From: Rhizobium lentis
GTDB taxonomy: Bacteria > Pseudomonadota > Alphaproteobacteria > Rhizobiales > Rhizobiaceae
Assembly (NCBI RefSeq): GCF_017352135.1
Contig: NZ_CP071454.1
Coordinates: forward strand, 1,707,501-1,771,500
DNA: 64,000 bases
Reading direction: 5' to 3'
In this document: positions 9,419 through 17,612 of the stretch, in pieces
Layout of the letters: each line of letters starts with the position of its first letter
Numbering within the stretch: the stretch's first letter is position 1
Translations under genes and position numbers: made by a program
Notes under the pieces: generated by a model
Seen by the model: the letters and a program-made list of their open reading frames with translations, nothing else
Database searches by the model: none
What the model was told of the DNA's origin: nothing

Positions 9419-10386
9419 TGACGTCGACGACATCGGTCTTCTCTGGGATCAGCCCGGAAACCTACCGGCAGCACGTGCTGCATGCAGGCGAGCGGGCATG
9501 GCCCGAAACCAACTGCTATGTCGATCTCTGGATCGAGGTGCTGGCGACGTCGGGCGCAGCACCCGAGGCGATGCTGGGTTTCACCCTGTCGCAGGATTTC
9601 GAAGGCGATCAGTTCACCTTCTTCAAGGTGCCGCTCGAAGATCTCGAAGCGCTTTACGGCATCCGCGCGACCGAGCTTGCGATCTACGACCGTGTCGAAC
9701 GGCATGTCGACGTGCAGATTGCGCGCGGGCGTCTCTGCCTGATCGAGATGGATTCCTTTTACATGCCGGATACGCGCGGCACCGCCTACCGGCAGGAGCA
9801 CGGCAAGACGACGGTTGCGATCAACCGGTTGGACGTTGCGGCAAAACGTGTCGAATATTTTCACAATGCCGGCTATTTCCACCTCGAAGGCGAGGACTTC
9901 GACGGGCTATTCCAGCAGCATCTGACGGAGAACGATCCGCCGTTCCTGCCTTATGCGGAATTTGCCCGGTTTCCGGAAAAGCCCGCCGATGAAGCACATC
10001 TGCGCGCGACCGCAACGCGGCTTACTGGATTTCACTTCGCCAGGCGTCCCCGCGAAAACCCGATCCGCGCCTTCGCCCGCGTCTTTCCGCAGCAGGTGGA
10101 AGCGGTGGCGGAGCGGCCGTTCGGCTTCTTCCACAAATATGCCTTCAACACGCTCCGCCAGGTCGGCGCCAATTTCGAGCTGGCGGCCGATCATCTGGTC
10201 TGGCTCTCTCCCGAATTGGCGGCGGCCGCCGAGCAAGCCCGGCGCATTTCCGACACGGCGAAATCAGTGCAGTTCCAGCTTGCCCGTGCCGTTGCCCGCA
10301 GAAAGTTCGAGCCGCTGCAAGCAGCACTTGATCCGGCCGCCGATGCATGGGATTCCATGATGGCATCGCTTGCAGAGCGAATCTGA
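9418..10386 (+). CDS. DUF1839-family protein
   Basis: A 322-residue protein that resembles the DUF1839 family, which has no assigned function. Its start at the TGATG overlap with the ligase gene indicates coupling. Visible features: NCYVDLWIEVL near the N-terminus, EMDSFYMPDTRGTAYRQEHGKT around residues 108-129 (quoted in part), and a C-terminal helical region rich in Ala and Arg. No signal peptide or membrane segment is visible, so it is probably cytosolic. Linkage to the carrier protein and ligase makes it a candidate downstream enzyme or acceptor-binding protein of that system. The role is unknown. Confidence 0.72.
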   Translation: MTSTTSVFSGISPETYRQHVLHAGERAWPETNCYVDLWIEVLATSGAAPEAMLGFTLSQDFEGDQFTFFKVPLEDLEALYGIRATELAIYDRVERHVDVQIARGRLCLIEMDSFYMPDTRGTAYRQEHGKTTVAINRLDVAAKRVEYFHNAGYFHLEGEDFDGLFQQHLTENDPPFLPYAEFARFPEKPADEAHLRATATRLTGFHFARRPRENPIRAFARVFPQQVEAVAERPFGFFHKYAFNTLRQVGANFELAADHLVWLSPELAAAAEQARRISDTAKSVQFQLARAVARRKFEPLQAALDPAADAWDSMMASLAERI

Positions 10387-10402
10387 GGCCGGAGATCAGA
10401 CC

Positions 10403-12883
10403 ATGCGGGGGCGTTTGGCAAGCATCGGAGCCGAGGAGAGTGTGCTTTCCGAAGGCTGGAACCTGGTCCTGACGGAGCCGGACGCCTGCGCCGTGCCGCA
10501 CGATATTCCTCTCTCCGCGCAGTTCATTCCCGCGCCCGTTCCCGGCACGGTTGCCGCGGCGCTCGAAAAAGCCGGGCTTTTCGACCGGGAAAATCCCGAG
10601 CCGCTGAACACGAAAGACGCCTGGTATCTCTGCCGGCTTTTCGATGCCGAGCCTGGCGACGCGATCCTGCGTTTCGGCGGGCTTGCCACCATTTGCCATG
10701 TCTTCCTGAACGGCCAGGAAATCCTTTCGTCCGAAAGCATGTTCACGGCGCATGAGATTCCGGTGACGCTTCTGGGCGGTGATGAGCTGGCGCTTTGTTT
10801 CCGGGCGCTCGGCCCCCGTCTGTCGGAGACTGGCCCCCGCGCCCGCTGGCGGCCACAGATGATCATGCCGGCTGGCTTGAAAAATTTCCGCACGACGCTG
10901 CTCGGCCATATGCCCGGCTGGTGCCCCGATATTCACGCCGTCGGGCCCTGGCGGCCGATTTCACTGGTGCGACGCGATTCCGTCTCGATCGACAATGTCT
11001 CCATCCGGGCGATCCTGGAGGAGAACGGTGTCGGCCGTCTCAGCGTCTCCCTGCATAACAACGCCGAAAATCCGGCCATGCTGCTGCGTTGCGGCGGCAT
11101 GGAGCAGCCCTTCGAGAAGATCGGCGACAATCACTACTCGGCGATTCTCAAACTTGCCGACATCGAGCCCTGGTGGCCGCACACACATGGCAATCCGCGT
11201 CTCTACAATCTGACGCTCGTTTCCGATGGCGTAGAATATTCGCTCGGCACGACTGGCTTCCGGCGGATCGAGGTCGATCGTGGCGCCGATGGCGATGACT
11301 TCGCGCTTCTCGTTAACGGCGAACGTATCTTCTGCCGCGGCGCGGTTTGGACGACTGCGGATATCGCTCGGTTGCCGGGCGGGCGGGCCGATTACGAGCC
11401 GTTCCTGCGGCTTGCCGCTCAGGCCGGCATGAACATGATCCGCATCGGCGGCACCATGGCCTATGAGACGCCCGATTTCTTCGCGCTCTGCGACGAACTC
11501 GGCCTGCTCGTGTGGCAGGATTTCATGTTCGCCAATTTCGATTACCCACGCAACGACAAGGCCTTCCTCGGCCATGTGCATGCCGAGGTCGAAGAATTCC
11601 TGCACGGCGTCCAGGCGTCGCCGTCGCTTGCAATACTTTGCGGCGGCAGCGAGATTCACCAGCAGGCGGCGATGCTCGGCCTGCCCATGGAATTCTGGAG
11701 CGGGCCGGTTACCGATGAGATCATACCGGCAATCGTCGCGCGCATGCGTCCCGACGTCCCCTATGTTCCGAACTCGCCCTACGGCGGAGCCATGCCTTTT
11801 TCGCCGAATGCGGGAGTGGCCCATTATTACGGTGTCGGCGCCTATATGCGACCGATCGCCGATGCCCGCCGTGCCGATGTGCGCTTTGCCTCCGAAAGCC
11901 TCGCCTTCGCACATGTGCCGCAGCAAAGGACGCTGCAGCGTCATCTCGACGTGCCCGCCGTCCACAGCCCGCTGTGGAAGGCCCGTGTGCCCCGCGACCG
12001 CGGCGCATCGTGGGACTTCGAGGATGTTCGCGACTTCTATCTCGAGCTGCTCTACGGCCTCGATCCGGCTCGGCTGCGCCGCGAAAATCCGGAATGGTAT
12101 CTCGATCTATCCCGCGCCGTCACCGGCGAGGTGCTCGAAGAGACCTTCGCCGAATGGCGGAGCAAGGGTTCCGCCTGCAACGGCGCGCTCGTCTGGACTC
12201 TACAGGATCTGCTGCCGGGCCCTGGCTGGGGCGTGATCGATTCGACCGGCGAGCCGAAGCCGGTCTGGTATGCGATGCGCCGTGCCTTCCGTCCGATCCA
12301 GACAGTCTTCACAGACGAGGGAACCAACGGTCTTGCCGTACATGTCGTCAATGAGACGGATACTGACCTCGATGTGGAATTGGAGATTGCCTGCCTGCGT
12401 GATGGAAAACAGCAGGTCGTCAGCGGCAATATGGCTTTCAAGCTGGCAGCAAGAAGCGTGGAATGCTTTGCTTCCACCGCGCTGTTCGGCGCCTTCTTCG
12501 ACACGACCTATGCCTTCCGTTTCGGCCCGCCGGCGCACGATACCAGCATGGCGCGACTGCGCTCGCTTGCCGATGGCGCCGTTCTAGCCGAAAGCTTCCA
12601 CTTCCCCTGCGGACGAGGCAAGGCGCTGCATGACGCCAGCATCGAGGCCTCGTTGGGTAAGGAGGGCGACGACTGGGTCGTCGATCTCAGGAGCGACCAG
12701 CTGGCGCAATCTGTGCATATCGACGTCGAAGGTTACAGGGCGGCTGACGACTGGTTCCACCTTGCGCCCGGCCCGTGGCGGCGCGTGAGGCTCCATGCCC
12801 TGTCCGGCACAGAGAGCGATGTTCCGCCAGCCGGTGAAATCAGAAGTCTGGGCAGTTCGCATCGCGTCCGGCTCGCGGGCTAG
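10403..12883 (+). CDS. Glycoside hydrolase family 2, beta-mannosidase-like
   Basis: An 826-residue GH2 protein: sugar-binding jelly roll (about 1-190), immunoglobulin-like domain (190-290), TIM barrel (290-600) and C-terminal beta domains. Glu417 in LCGGSEIH is in the acid/base position and Glu498 in RFASESLAF in the nucleophile position, so both catalytic glutamates seem present although the local motifs differ from the usual GNNE and MSEYG. No signal peptide is seen, implying a cytosolic enzyme. The ATG at 10403 is preferred to a TTG at 10370 that would overlap DUF1839. Beta-mannoside specificity is by family resemblance only. Confidence 0.8.
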   Translation: MRGRLASIGAEESVLSEGWNLVLTEPDACAVPHDIPLSAQFIPAPVPGTVAAALEKAGLFDRENPEPLNTKDAWYLCRLFDAEPGDAILRFGGLATICHVFLNGQEILSSESMFTAHEIPVTLLGGDELALCFRALGPRLSETGPRARWRPQMIMPAGLKNFRTTLLGHMPGWCPDIHAVGPWRPISLVRRDSVSIDNVSIRAILEENGVGRLSVSLHNNAENPAMLLRCGGMEQPFEKIGDNHYSAILKLADIEPWWPHTHGNPRLYNLTLVSDGVEYSLGTTGFRRIEVDRGADGDDFALLVNGERIFCRGAVWTTADIARLPGGRADYEPFLRLAAQAGMNMIRIGGTMAYETPDFFALCDELGLLVWQDFMFANFDYPRNDKAFLGHVHAEVEEFLHGVQASPSLAILCGGSEIHQQAAMLGLPMEFWSGPVTDEIIPAIVARMRPDVPYVPNSPYGGAMPFSPNAGVAHYYGVGAYMRPIADARRADVRFASESLAFAHVPQQRTLQRHLDVPAVHSPLWKARVPRDRGASWDFEDVRDFYLELLYGLDPARLRRENPEWYLDLSRAVTGEVLEETFAEWRSKGSACNGALVWTLQDLLPGPGWGVIDSTGEPKPVWYAMRRAFRPIQTVFTDEGTNGLAVHVVNETDTDLDVELEIACLRDGKQQVVSGNMAFKLAARSVECFASTALFGAFFDTTYAFRFGPPAHDTSMARLRSLADGAVLAESFHFPCGRGKALHDASIEASLGKEGDDWVVDLRSDQLAQSVHIDVEGYRAADDWFHLAPGPWRRVRLHALSGTESDVPPAGEIRSLGSSHRVRLAG

Positions 12884-12886
12884 AGC

Positions 12887-14128
12887 ATGTCGCGGAGGTT
12901 CGCTTCAAGGCTCGAAGGGACCAAGCCAATCCATCGGAAAGATCGTTACTTGAGAAAGACATATCGCTTTCTACGTGCCCATGTCCTGCAGCGGCTGATC
13001 CCACGGTCGCGTGTCGCCTTCAATCCGCGCAAGCCGGTGGAGATCGTCGGTTATCTCTCGATGCCGGTCGGCCTCGGCGAATCGGCGCGGCTCTGCGCCG
13101 GCGCGCTTTCCCAAGCGGGGCGCGCGATATCGCTTTCGGACGTGAGCACTCAACCCGACGAAAAATCCTTTGCCGGATGGTCGCCCTCGTCTCTGTCCAC
13201 CGAGACTCCGGGAAGCCGCATCTGGCATCTCAACCCACCCATGCTGCCGCGCGCAATCCTGAAGACGGGCGTGGCGAATTTCACCCGCGTTTTCAACATC
13301 GGTTATTTCGCCTGGGAACTCGAAGTCGTGCCGGCGGAGTGGCGCAATGGGTTGCGCTACATGAATGCCGTCTTCGTGCCGTCGGAATTCACCAGGCAGG
13401 CAATTGCTCCGCTCACCACCGCACCCGTCATCGTGGTTCCGCATCCTGTTATCGAGGTGCCGGCCACCCCACGCATGCGAGAGAAGTTCGGCATTGACAA
13501 GGATGCCTTTCTCGTCAGCTTCATCTTCAGCGCCGGCTCTTCGATCAACCGAAAGAACCCGCAGGCGGTCATCAAGGCCTTCAGAATCTTCAGCGCCGAA
13601 TGCCCGAACGCCTTCCTGCTGATGAAGGCGAGCGGCGATATTGGCAAGGACGAGGGATTACGCCAACTGATCGCTTCGGTCGCCGGCAATCCCCGCATTC
13701 GGATCGTCACCGACAGGCTTTCGAATGCCGATATCAATGGCCTCATCCGCTCCTCCGATGCCTATCTTTCGCTGCATCGCTCGGAAGGGTTCGGACTGAC
13801 GGTCGCCGAGGCGATCATGCAGGGCACTCCCGTCATATCAACCGCCTGGTCGGGCGCGGCGGATTTCTGTGACCCTGAGAACAGCTGGCTGGTCGCCTCT
13901 CCTCTTATTCCCGTTGTCGACACGCATCCCGAATTTGCCGGGCTGCCGGGGGCGGTCTGGGCGGATCCCTCTCCGGAAACGGCGGCGTCGCATCTGCGGG
14001 ATATCTTTCGCGCGCCCGAGCGTGCGCGAGAAAAAGCCGGGAAGGCGCGGGAGTTCCTGCTGCGCTATCTCGCTGACAACAGCTACGAGAAGGCGCTCCA
14101 GAAGCTGGCGGCGATGCAGGCGAGCTAA
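12887..14128 (+). CDS. Glycosyltransferase, GT4 family
   Basis: A 413-residue GT-B glycosyltransferase. An N-terminal acceptor domain includes MPVGLGESARL; the C-terminal nucleotide-sugar domain carries the retaining EX7E-type motif in HRSEGFGLTVAEAI (about residues 298-311) followed by GTPVISTAWSG. It starts three bases after the GH2 stop, so the genes are co-transcribed. The ATG at 12887 lies in AGAGCATGTCGCG, which matches the left end of a repeat found at 14.19 kb, so the true start could be further in. Likely cytosolic assembly of a surface glycan; sugar and acceptor unknown. Confidence 0.85.
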   Translation: MSRRFASRLEGTKPIHRKDRYLRKTYRFLRAHVLQRLIPRSRVAFNPRKPVEIVGYLSMPVGLGESARLCAGALSQAGRAISLSDVSTQPDEKSFAGWSPSSLSTETPGSRIWHLNPPMLPRAILKTGVANFTRVFNIGYFAWELEVVPAEWRNGLRYMNAVFVPSEFTRQAIAPLTTAPVIVVPHPVIEVPATPRMREKFGIDKDAFLVSFIFSAGSSINRKNPQAVIKAFRIFSAECPNAFLLMKASGDIGKDEGLRQLIASVAGNPRIRIVTDRLSNADINGLIRSSDAYLSLHRSEGFGLTVAEAIMQGTPVISTAWSGAADFCDPENSWLVASPLIPVVDTHPEFAGLPGAVWADPSPETAASHLRDIFRAPERAREKAGKAREFLLRYLADNSYEKALQKLAAMQAS

Positions 14129-14191
14129 GGTGAGATCGTCACTCCGCTTTATTTTAACATTTTCGCATTAGAGATGGCGGGTATGCGGCTC

Positions 14192-14256
14192 CAAAGCATG
14201 TCGCGCGAAAGTGCGCAGCGGTTTTGCGATACGACCGCGAAAAACAAAGAGCTTTA
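14192..14256. repeat. RIME-like element, copy 2 (3' end decayed)
   Basis: AAAGCATGTCGCGCGAAAG at 14192-14210 followed by GCGGTTTTGCG and AAACAAAGAGCTTTA. The layout matches the elements at 37.6 and 52.5 kb but the closing CATGC arm is missing. It lies between the GT4 gene and the flippase gene. Confidence 0.6.
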
Positions 14257-14279
14257 GGCCGATCCTGGCGGATGGACAG

Positions 14280-17200
14280 ATGTCGAAGGGTATTATCGCA
14301 AATTCGGTGATGAACGCGGCCGCAGGCATGTTGCTGCTGCTGACCGGCTTCGTCTCCTCGATCATCACCGCGCGGCTGCTGGGCCCGGAAGCCAACGGCA
14401 TTGTCGCCTTCTCGCTCTGGCTGGTGGTGACAGGCGCCTCGATCGCCGAACTCGGCTCCAGCATCACGCTGTTGAAGACGCTGCCGCAGCTTTCGGCGGA
14501 GGGTTACGACACGCGCCGCCGGCGGGGGTTTGCCGCCATCCTCGTCAGCTTCATGATGTTTTCGACCGTTGTGCTGCTTTCGCTCTACGCCCTGTTTTTC
14601 CTCACTTCGGAGGAGATGCACTGGGCAGAAACTGCGCCTTCCGTCGCCCTGGTCACCGGCGTGCTGTTCTTCGTGCAGGCGATCGGCTCCTTCGTCAAAT
14701 TCTACCTGATCGGCGAAAAGAAACTCGGCACTTTCTTCAAGCTGACCGTCGCCGTCTCCGTCATACAGCTTGCCGGCGTGGCCACCGGCGCCGTCCTTTA
14801 TGGCGTCGAAGGCGTTCTCATCGGTTATGCGCTCGGCCAGCTCGTGCTGTTTTTCGCCACGCTGCCGATCCTCCTTTCGCGGCGCGACTGGTGCGGCGTT
14901 TCGCTGAAATATCTCGCCTCCTCCTCGGTCATCCTGTCGATCCAGTTCATCATCGATTCCATCTTCCTCAACCGGCTCGAGCTGCTCTTCCTGCAGCAGT
15001 TCTGGTCGGTGGAAATGGTCGGCTACTACGCCGTCGGCCTGTCGATCGCCAATATCGCCCTGCAGCTGCCGATCCAGATGACCGGCAGCCTGCTGCCCTA
15101 TTATTCGGAGCGGCGGCACAACAGCGACGATTCGACCTTGCCGGTCGAGGTCTTCGCTGCAGTCACCCGCAGCATGGCCTATATCGTCTTGCCGATGAGC
15201 CTCGGGCTTGCCGCGATCTCCAGCGAGCTGGTGTTTGTGGTGTTCGGCGAGGCGTTCCGCCGCAGCGGCACTGTGGTGGCGCTGCTGGCGCTCGTCGCCC
15301 CGGCCTATACCTTCATGCAGATTCTCAGCCTCTATCTGCTGTCGATGGACAGGGCCCGCTCCCGCCTGAACACCAGTGTGATTGGTGGCCTTCTCATGGT
15401 AGTGGGTTGTTTACTGATCGTGCCTAGGCTTGCAGCGGAGGGTGCCGCACTCGTGCGCATCCTCGTTTTCGTTGCAATGTCGGTGATGATGATCAGACAG
15501 ACAGGATTCGGATCCCAGCTTTCGGGTCTCTACGCAAGTCTGACGAAGGTGACGCTCGCCTCCGTGCTCTGTGCTTGCGGAGCGATCTCCGCGCTGGAAT
15601 TCATCCAGGGTCCGCTCGGCCTCGCCACTGCGATCCTTGCCGGCACCTTCTGCTATTTCGCGGCGCTGCGCGTGCTGCGCGCCGTTCCGGGCGAGGATGT
15701 CGAGGTCATGCGCTCCATTCTCGACAAGATGCCATCCCTGCTGCGGCGGCCTGTGGGACACGCCATCAACTTCATTGCACCCCGGCTTCCCGGCGATCCC
15801 GACCGCGCCAAGGTCGCGCCGGGCGAATTCTCGCTCGAACCGGCCGAGGGCGCAGGACGCAGTGCCGCCCTGCCTGTCGTCTTCGACGGCACGATCGGGC
15901 TGTTCATGCCCGAAAATCCCGAGGTCGGGAAACGCTCGGCCGCCGTGCTCTTCGTCAGCCCCTGGGGCTTCGAGGAGATGTGCAGCCGCAAATTTTTCCG
16001 CGTCGCCGCCGAGCATTTCTCGGATATCGGCGTCGCGAGCCTGCGTTTCGATTATCGCGGCACCGGCGATGCGCTCGATTTCGGCGCCTTGCCGGCAAGG
16101 CTGGAAACCTGGGAAAATTCGATCCGTGCCGCCGCCGTCAAGCTGAAGTCGCTCTCCGGCTGCGATCGTATCATCGTCATTGCCCAAGGTCTCGGCGCAA
16201 CGCTTGCCCATCGCATCGGCGCCTCGATCGACGGCGTCGACAGTCTCGTCATGCTGGCGCCGGTGCTGAGCGGCCGAGCCTATCTGCGCGAACTCAACAT
16301 GTGGTCCAAGATCATCGATGCCGATCTCGGCCTCGGCAAGGAGCACGTCCAGACAGCGAAGGTGCAGATTGCCGGGCTCGCCATGCCCGAAGAGATCGCC
16401 GCCGAACTCGGCAAGCTCACCATCGCCTCGCCGCAGGAGCTTGCAGCCCCTCGCTATCTGATCGTCGAGCGTCCGGCGAGAGCCGACGATACCGGCTTCG
16501 CCGACGCCCTGAAGGCGCTTGGCGCCGATGTCGAACAGACGGTTTTCGAAGGCTATGACGAGCTTGCCACCAACCCGCTCTTTGCCAAGACGCCGATTGA
16601 AGTCGTCGAGCAGCTGACGGCATGGCTGGAGGCGCGGACGACGGAGATGCCCGCCGCCCGTGCGCCGGCAGCGATCGAAAGCCTGCCGCTGGCCGGCGAG
16701 GGTTTTGTGGAAATGCCGGTGCGGTTCGGAAGCCACGACCATCTGGTCGGCGTGGTCAGCCGGCCGGTCGGCGAGATCAAGGGCAATGCCGTGCTTTTCC
16801 TGTCGACCGCCTATGACCGGCATGCCGGCTGGGGACGGACGACGGTGGATATGGCGCGCGAACTCGCGCGCCAGGGGGTCGTTTCGCTGCGCTTCGATTC
16901 CGCCAATGTCGGCGACAGTCCGCCGCGACCGGATGCGCCGGAACAGGTGCTCTATTCCGATACGCAGACTGCGGATGCGCTCGCCGCACTCGATCTGCTC
17001 GAAAGCGTCGTCGCCGGTCCGATCATGGTCGCCGGCCGGTGCAGCGGCGGTTATGTCGCCTTCCGCGCCGGCGTCGCCGATGAACGGCTGAAGGCCGTCG
17101 TCTCGATCAATCCCTTCGTCTATTACTGGGATCCGAAGATCCCGGTACGCAGGGAACACGTCGTCTCCGTTCCCCGGAGCCTCGACGATTACGGCCAGCG

Positions 17201-17591
17201 CCTGGCGCGGCTGGACACGCTGAAGCGGCTCTTGCGCGGCCAGGTCGACGTCGTTTCGGCGCTGCAGAACATGGTCATCGCCGCCGGCCGCCGGCTGTCG
17301 CCATGGATCGCGCCACTGCTCGAGCTGTTGCCCGACCGGGGACATATCGCCCGCGAGGTCCGGCGCTCATTCGCGCTGTTCGGCAAACGCAAGGTGCCGC
17401 TAACGCTGATCTACAGTGAAGGCGATGTCGGGCTCGACCATGTCTATTTCCATTTCGGGCCGCGTGGCAGCAAGCTTTCCCGTTATCCGAACGTGCGGCT
17501 GCTGATGCTGCCTGATGCCGATCATAATCTGACGCCGCCGCAATCGCGTAAATTCGTGCTCGACGAGATCATCCGCTTAGCGAGGGCATGA
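14280..17591 (+). CDS. Flippase fused to two alpha/beta-hydrolase domains
   Basis: A 1103-residue protein. Residues 1 to about 500 form a Wzx/MATE-type polysaccharide flippase with roughly 14 hydrophobic helices. A linker leads to two alpha/beta-hydrolase domains (about 535-790 and 805-1103) resembling exosortase-associated hydrolases. In the first, the nucleophile elbow reads AQGLG (635-639), so the Ser is Gly637, and no histidine is seen in its usual place; it is probably inactive. In the second, the elbow is GRCSGG with Cys921, with Asp1049 and His1082 completing a Cys-Asp-His triad like dienelactone hydrolase. ATG 14280 is preferred to GTG 14211, which lies in a repeat. It may couple glycan export with removal or transfer of a substituent. 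Confidence 0.85.
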   Translation: MSKGIIANSVMNAAAGMLLLLTGFVSSIITARLLGPEANGIVAFSLWLVVTGASIAELGSSITLLKTLPQLSAEGYDTRRRRGFAAILVSFMMFSTVVLLSLYALFFLTSEEMHWAETAPSVALVTGVLFFVQAIGSFVKFYLIGEKKLGTFFKLTVAVSVIQLAGVATGAVLYGVEGVLIGYALGQLVLFFATLPILLSRRDWCGVSLKYLASSSVILSIQFIIDSIFLNRLELLFLQQFWSVEMVGYYAVGLSIANIALQLPIQMTGSLLPYYSERRHNSDDSTLPVEVFAAVTRSMAYIVLPMSLGLAAISSELVFVVFGEAFRRSGTVVALLALVAPAYTFMQILSLYLLSMDRARSRLNTSVIGGLLMVVGCLLIVPRLAAEGAALVRILVFVAMSVMMIRQTGFGSQLSGLYASLTKVTLASVLCACGAISALEFIQGPLGLATAILAGTFCYFAALRVLRAVPGEDVEVMRSILDKMPSLLRRPVGHAINFIAPRLPGDPDRAKVAPGEFSLEPAEGAGRSAALPVVFDGTIGLFMPENPEVGKRSAAVLFVSPWGFEEMCSRKFFRVAAEHFSDIGVASLRFDYRGTGDALDFGALPARLETWENSIRAAAVKLKSLSGCDRIIVIAQGLGATLAHRIGASIDGVDSLVMLAPVLSGRAYLRELNMWSKIIDADLGLGKEHVQTAKVQIAGLAMPEEIAAELGKLTIASPQELAAPRYLIVERPARADDTGFADALKALGADVEQTVFEGYDELATNPLFAKTPIEVVEQLTAWLEARTTEMPAARAPAAIESLPLAGEGFVEMPVRFGSHDHLVGVVSRPVGEIKGNAVLFLSTAYDRHAGWGRTTVDMARELARQGVVSLRFDSANVGDSPPRPDAPEQVLYSDTQTADALAALDLLESVVAGPIMVAGRCSGGYVAFRAGVADERLKAVVSINPFVYYWDPKIPVRREHVVSVPRSLDDYGQRLARLDTLKRLLRGQVDVVSALQNMVIAAGRRLSPWIAPLLELLPDRGHIAREVRRSFALFGKRKVPLTLIYSEGDVGLDHVYFHFGPRGSKLSRYPNVRLLMLPDADHNLTPPQSRKFVLDEIIRLARA

Positions 17592-17612
17592 GGGCGTTTC
17601 AGGCCGGCAGGA

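Noticed and set aside
15411..17345. A 644-codon open frame antisense to the flippase-hydrolase gene
   Set aside because: The plus-strand frame has membrane helices and hydrolase motifs; the antisense frame has no recognisable domain or ribosome site.
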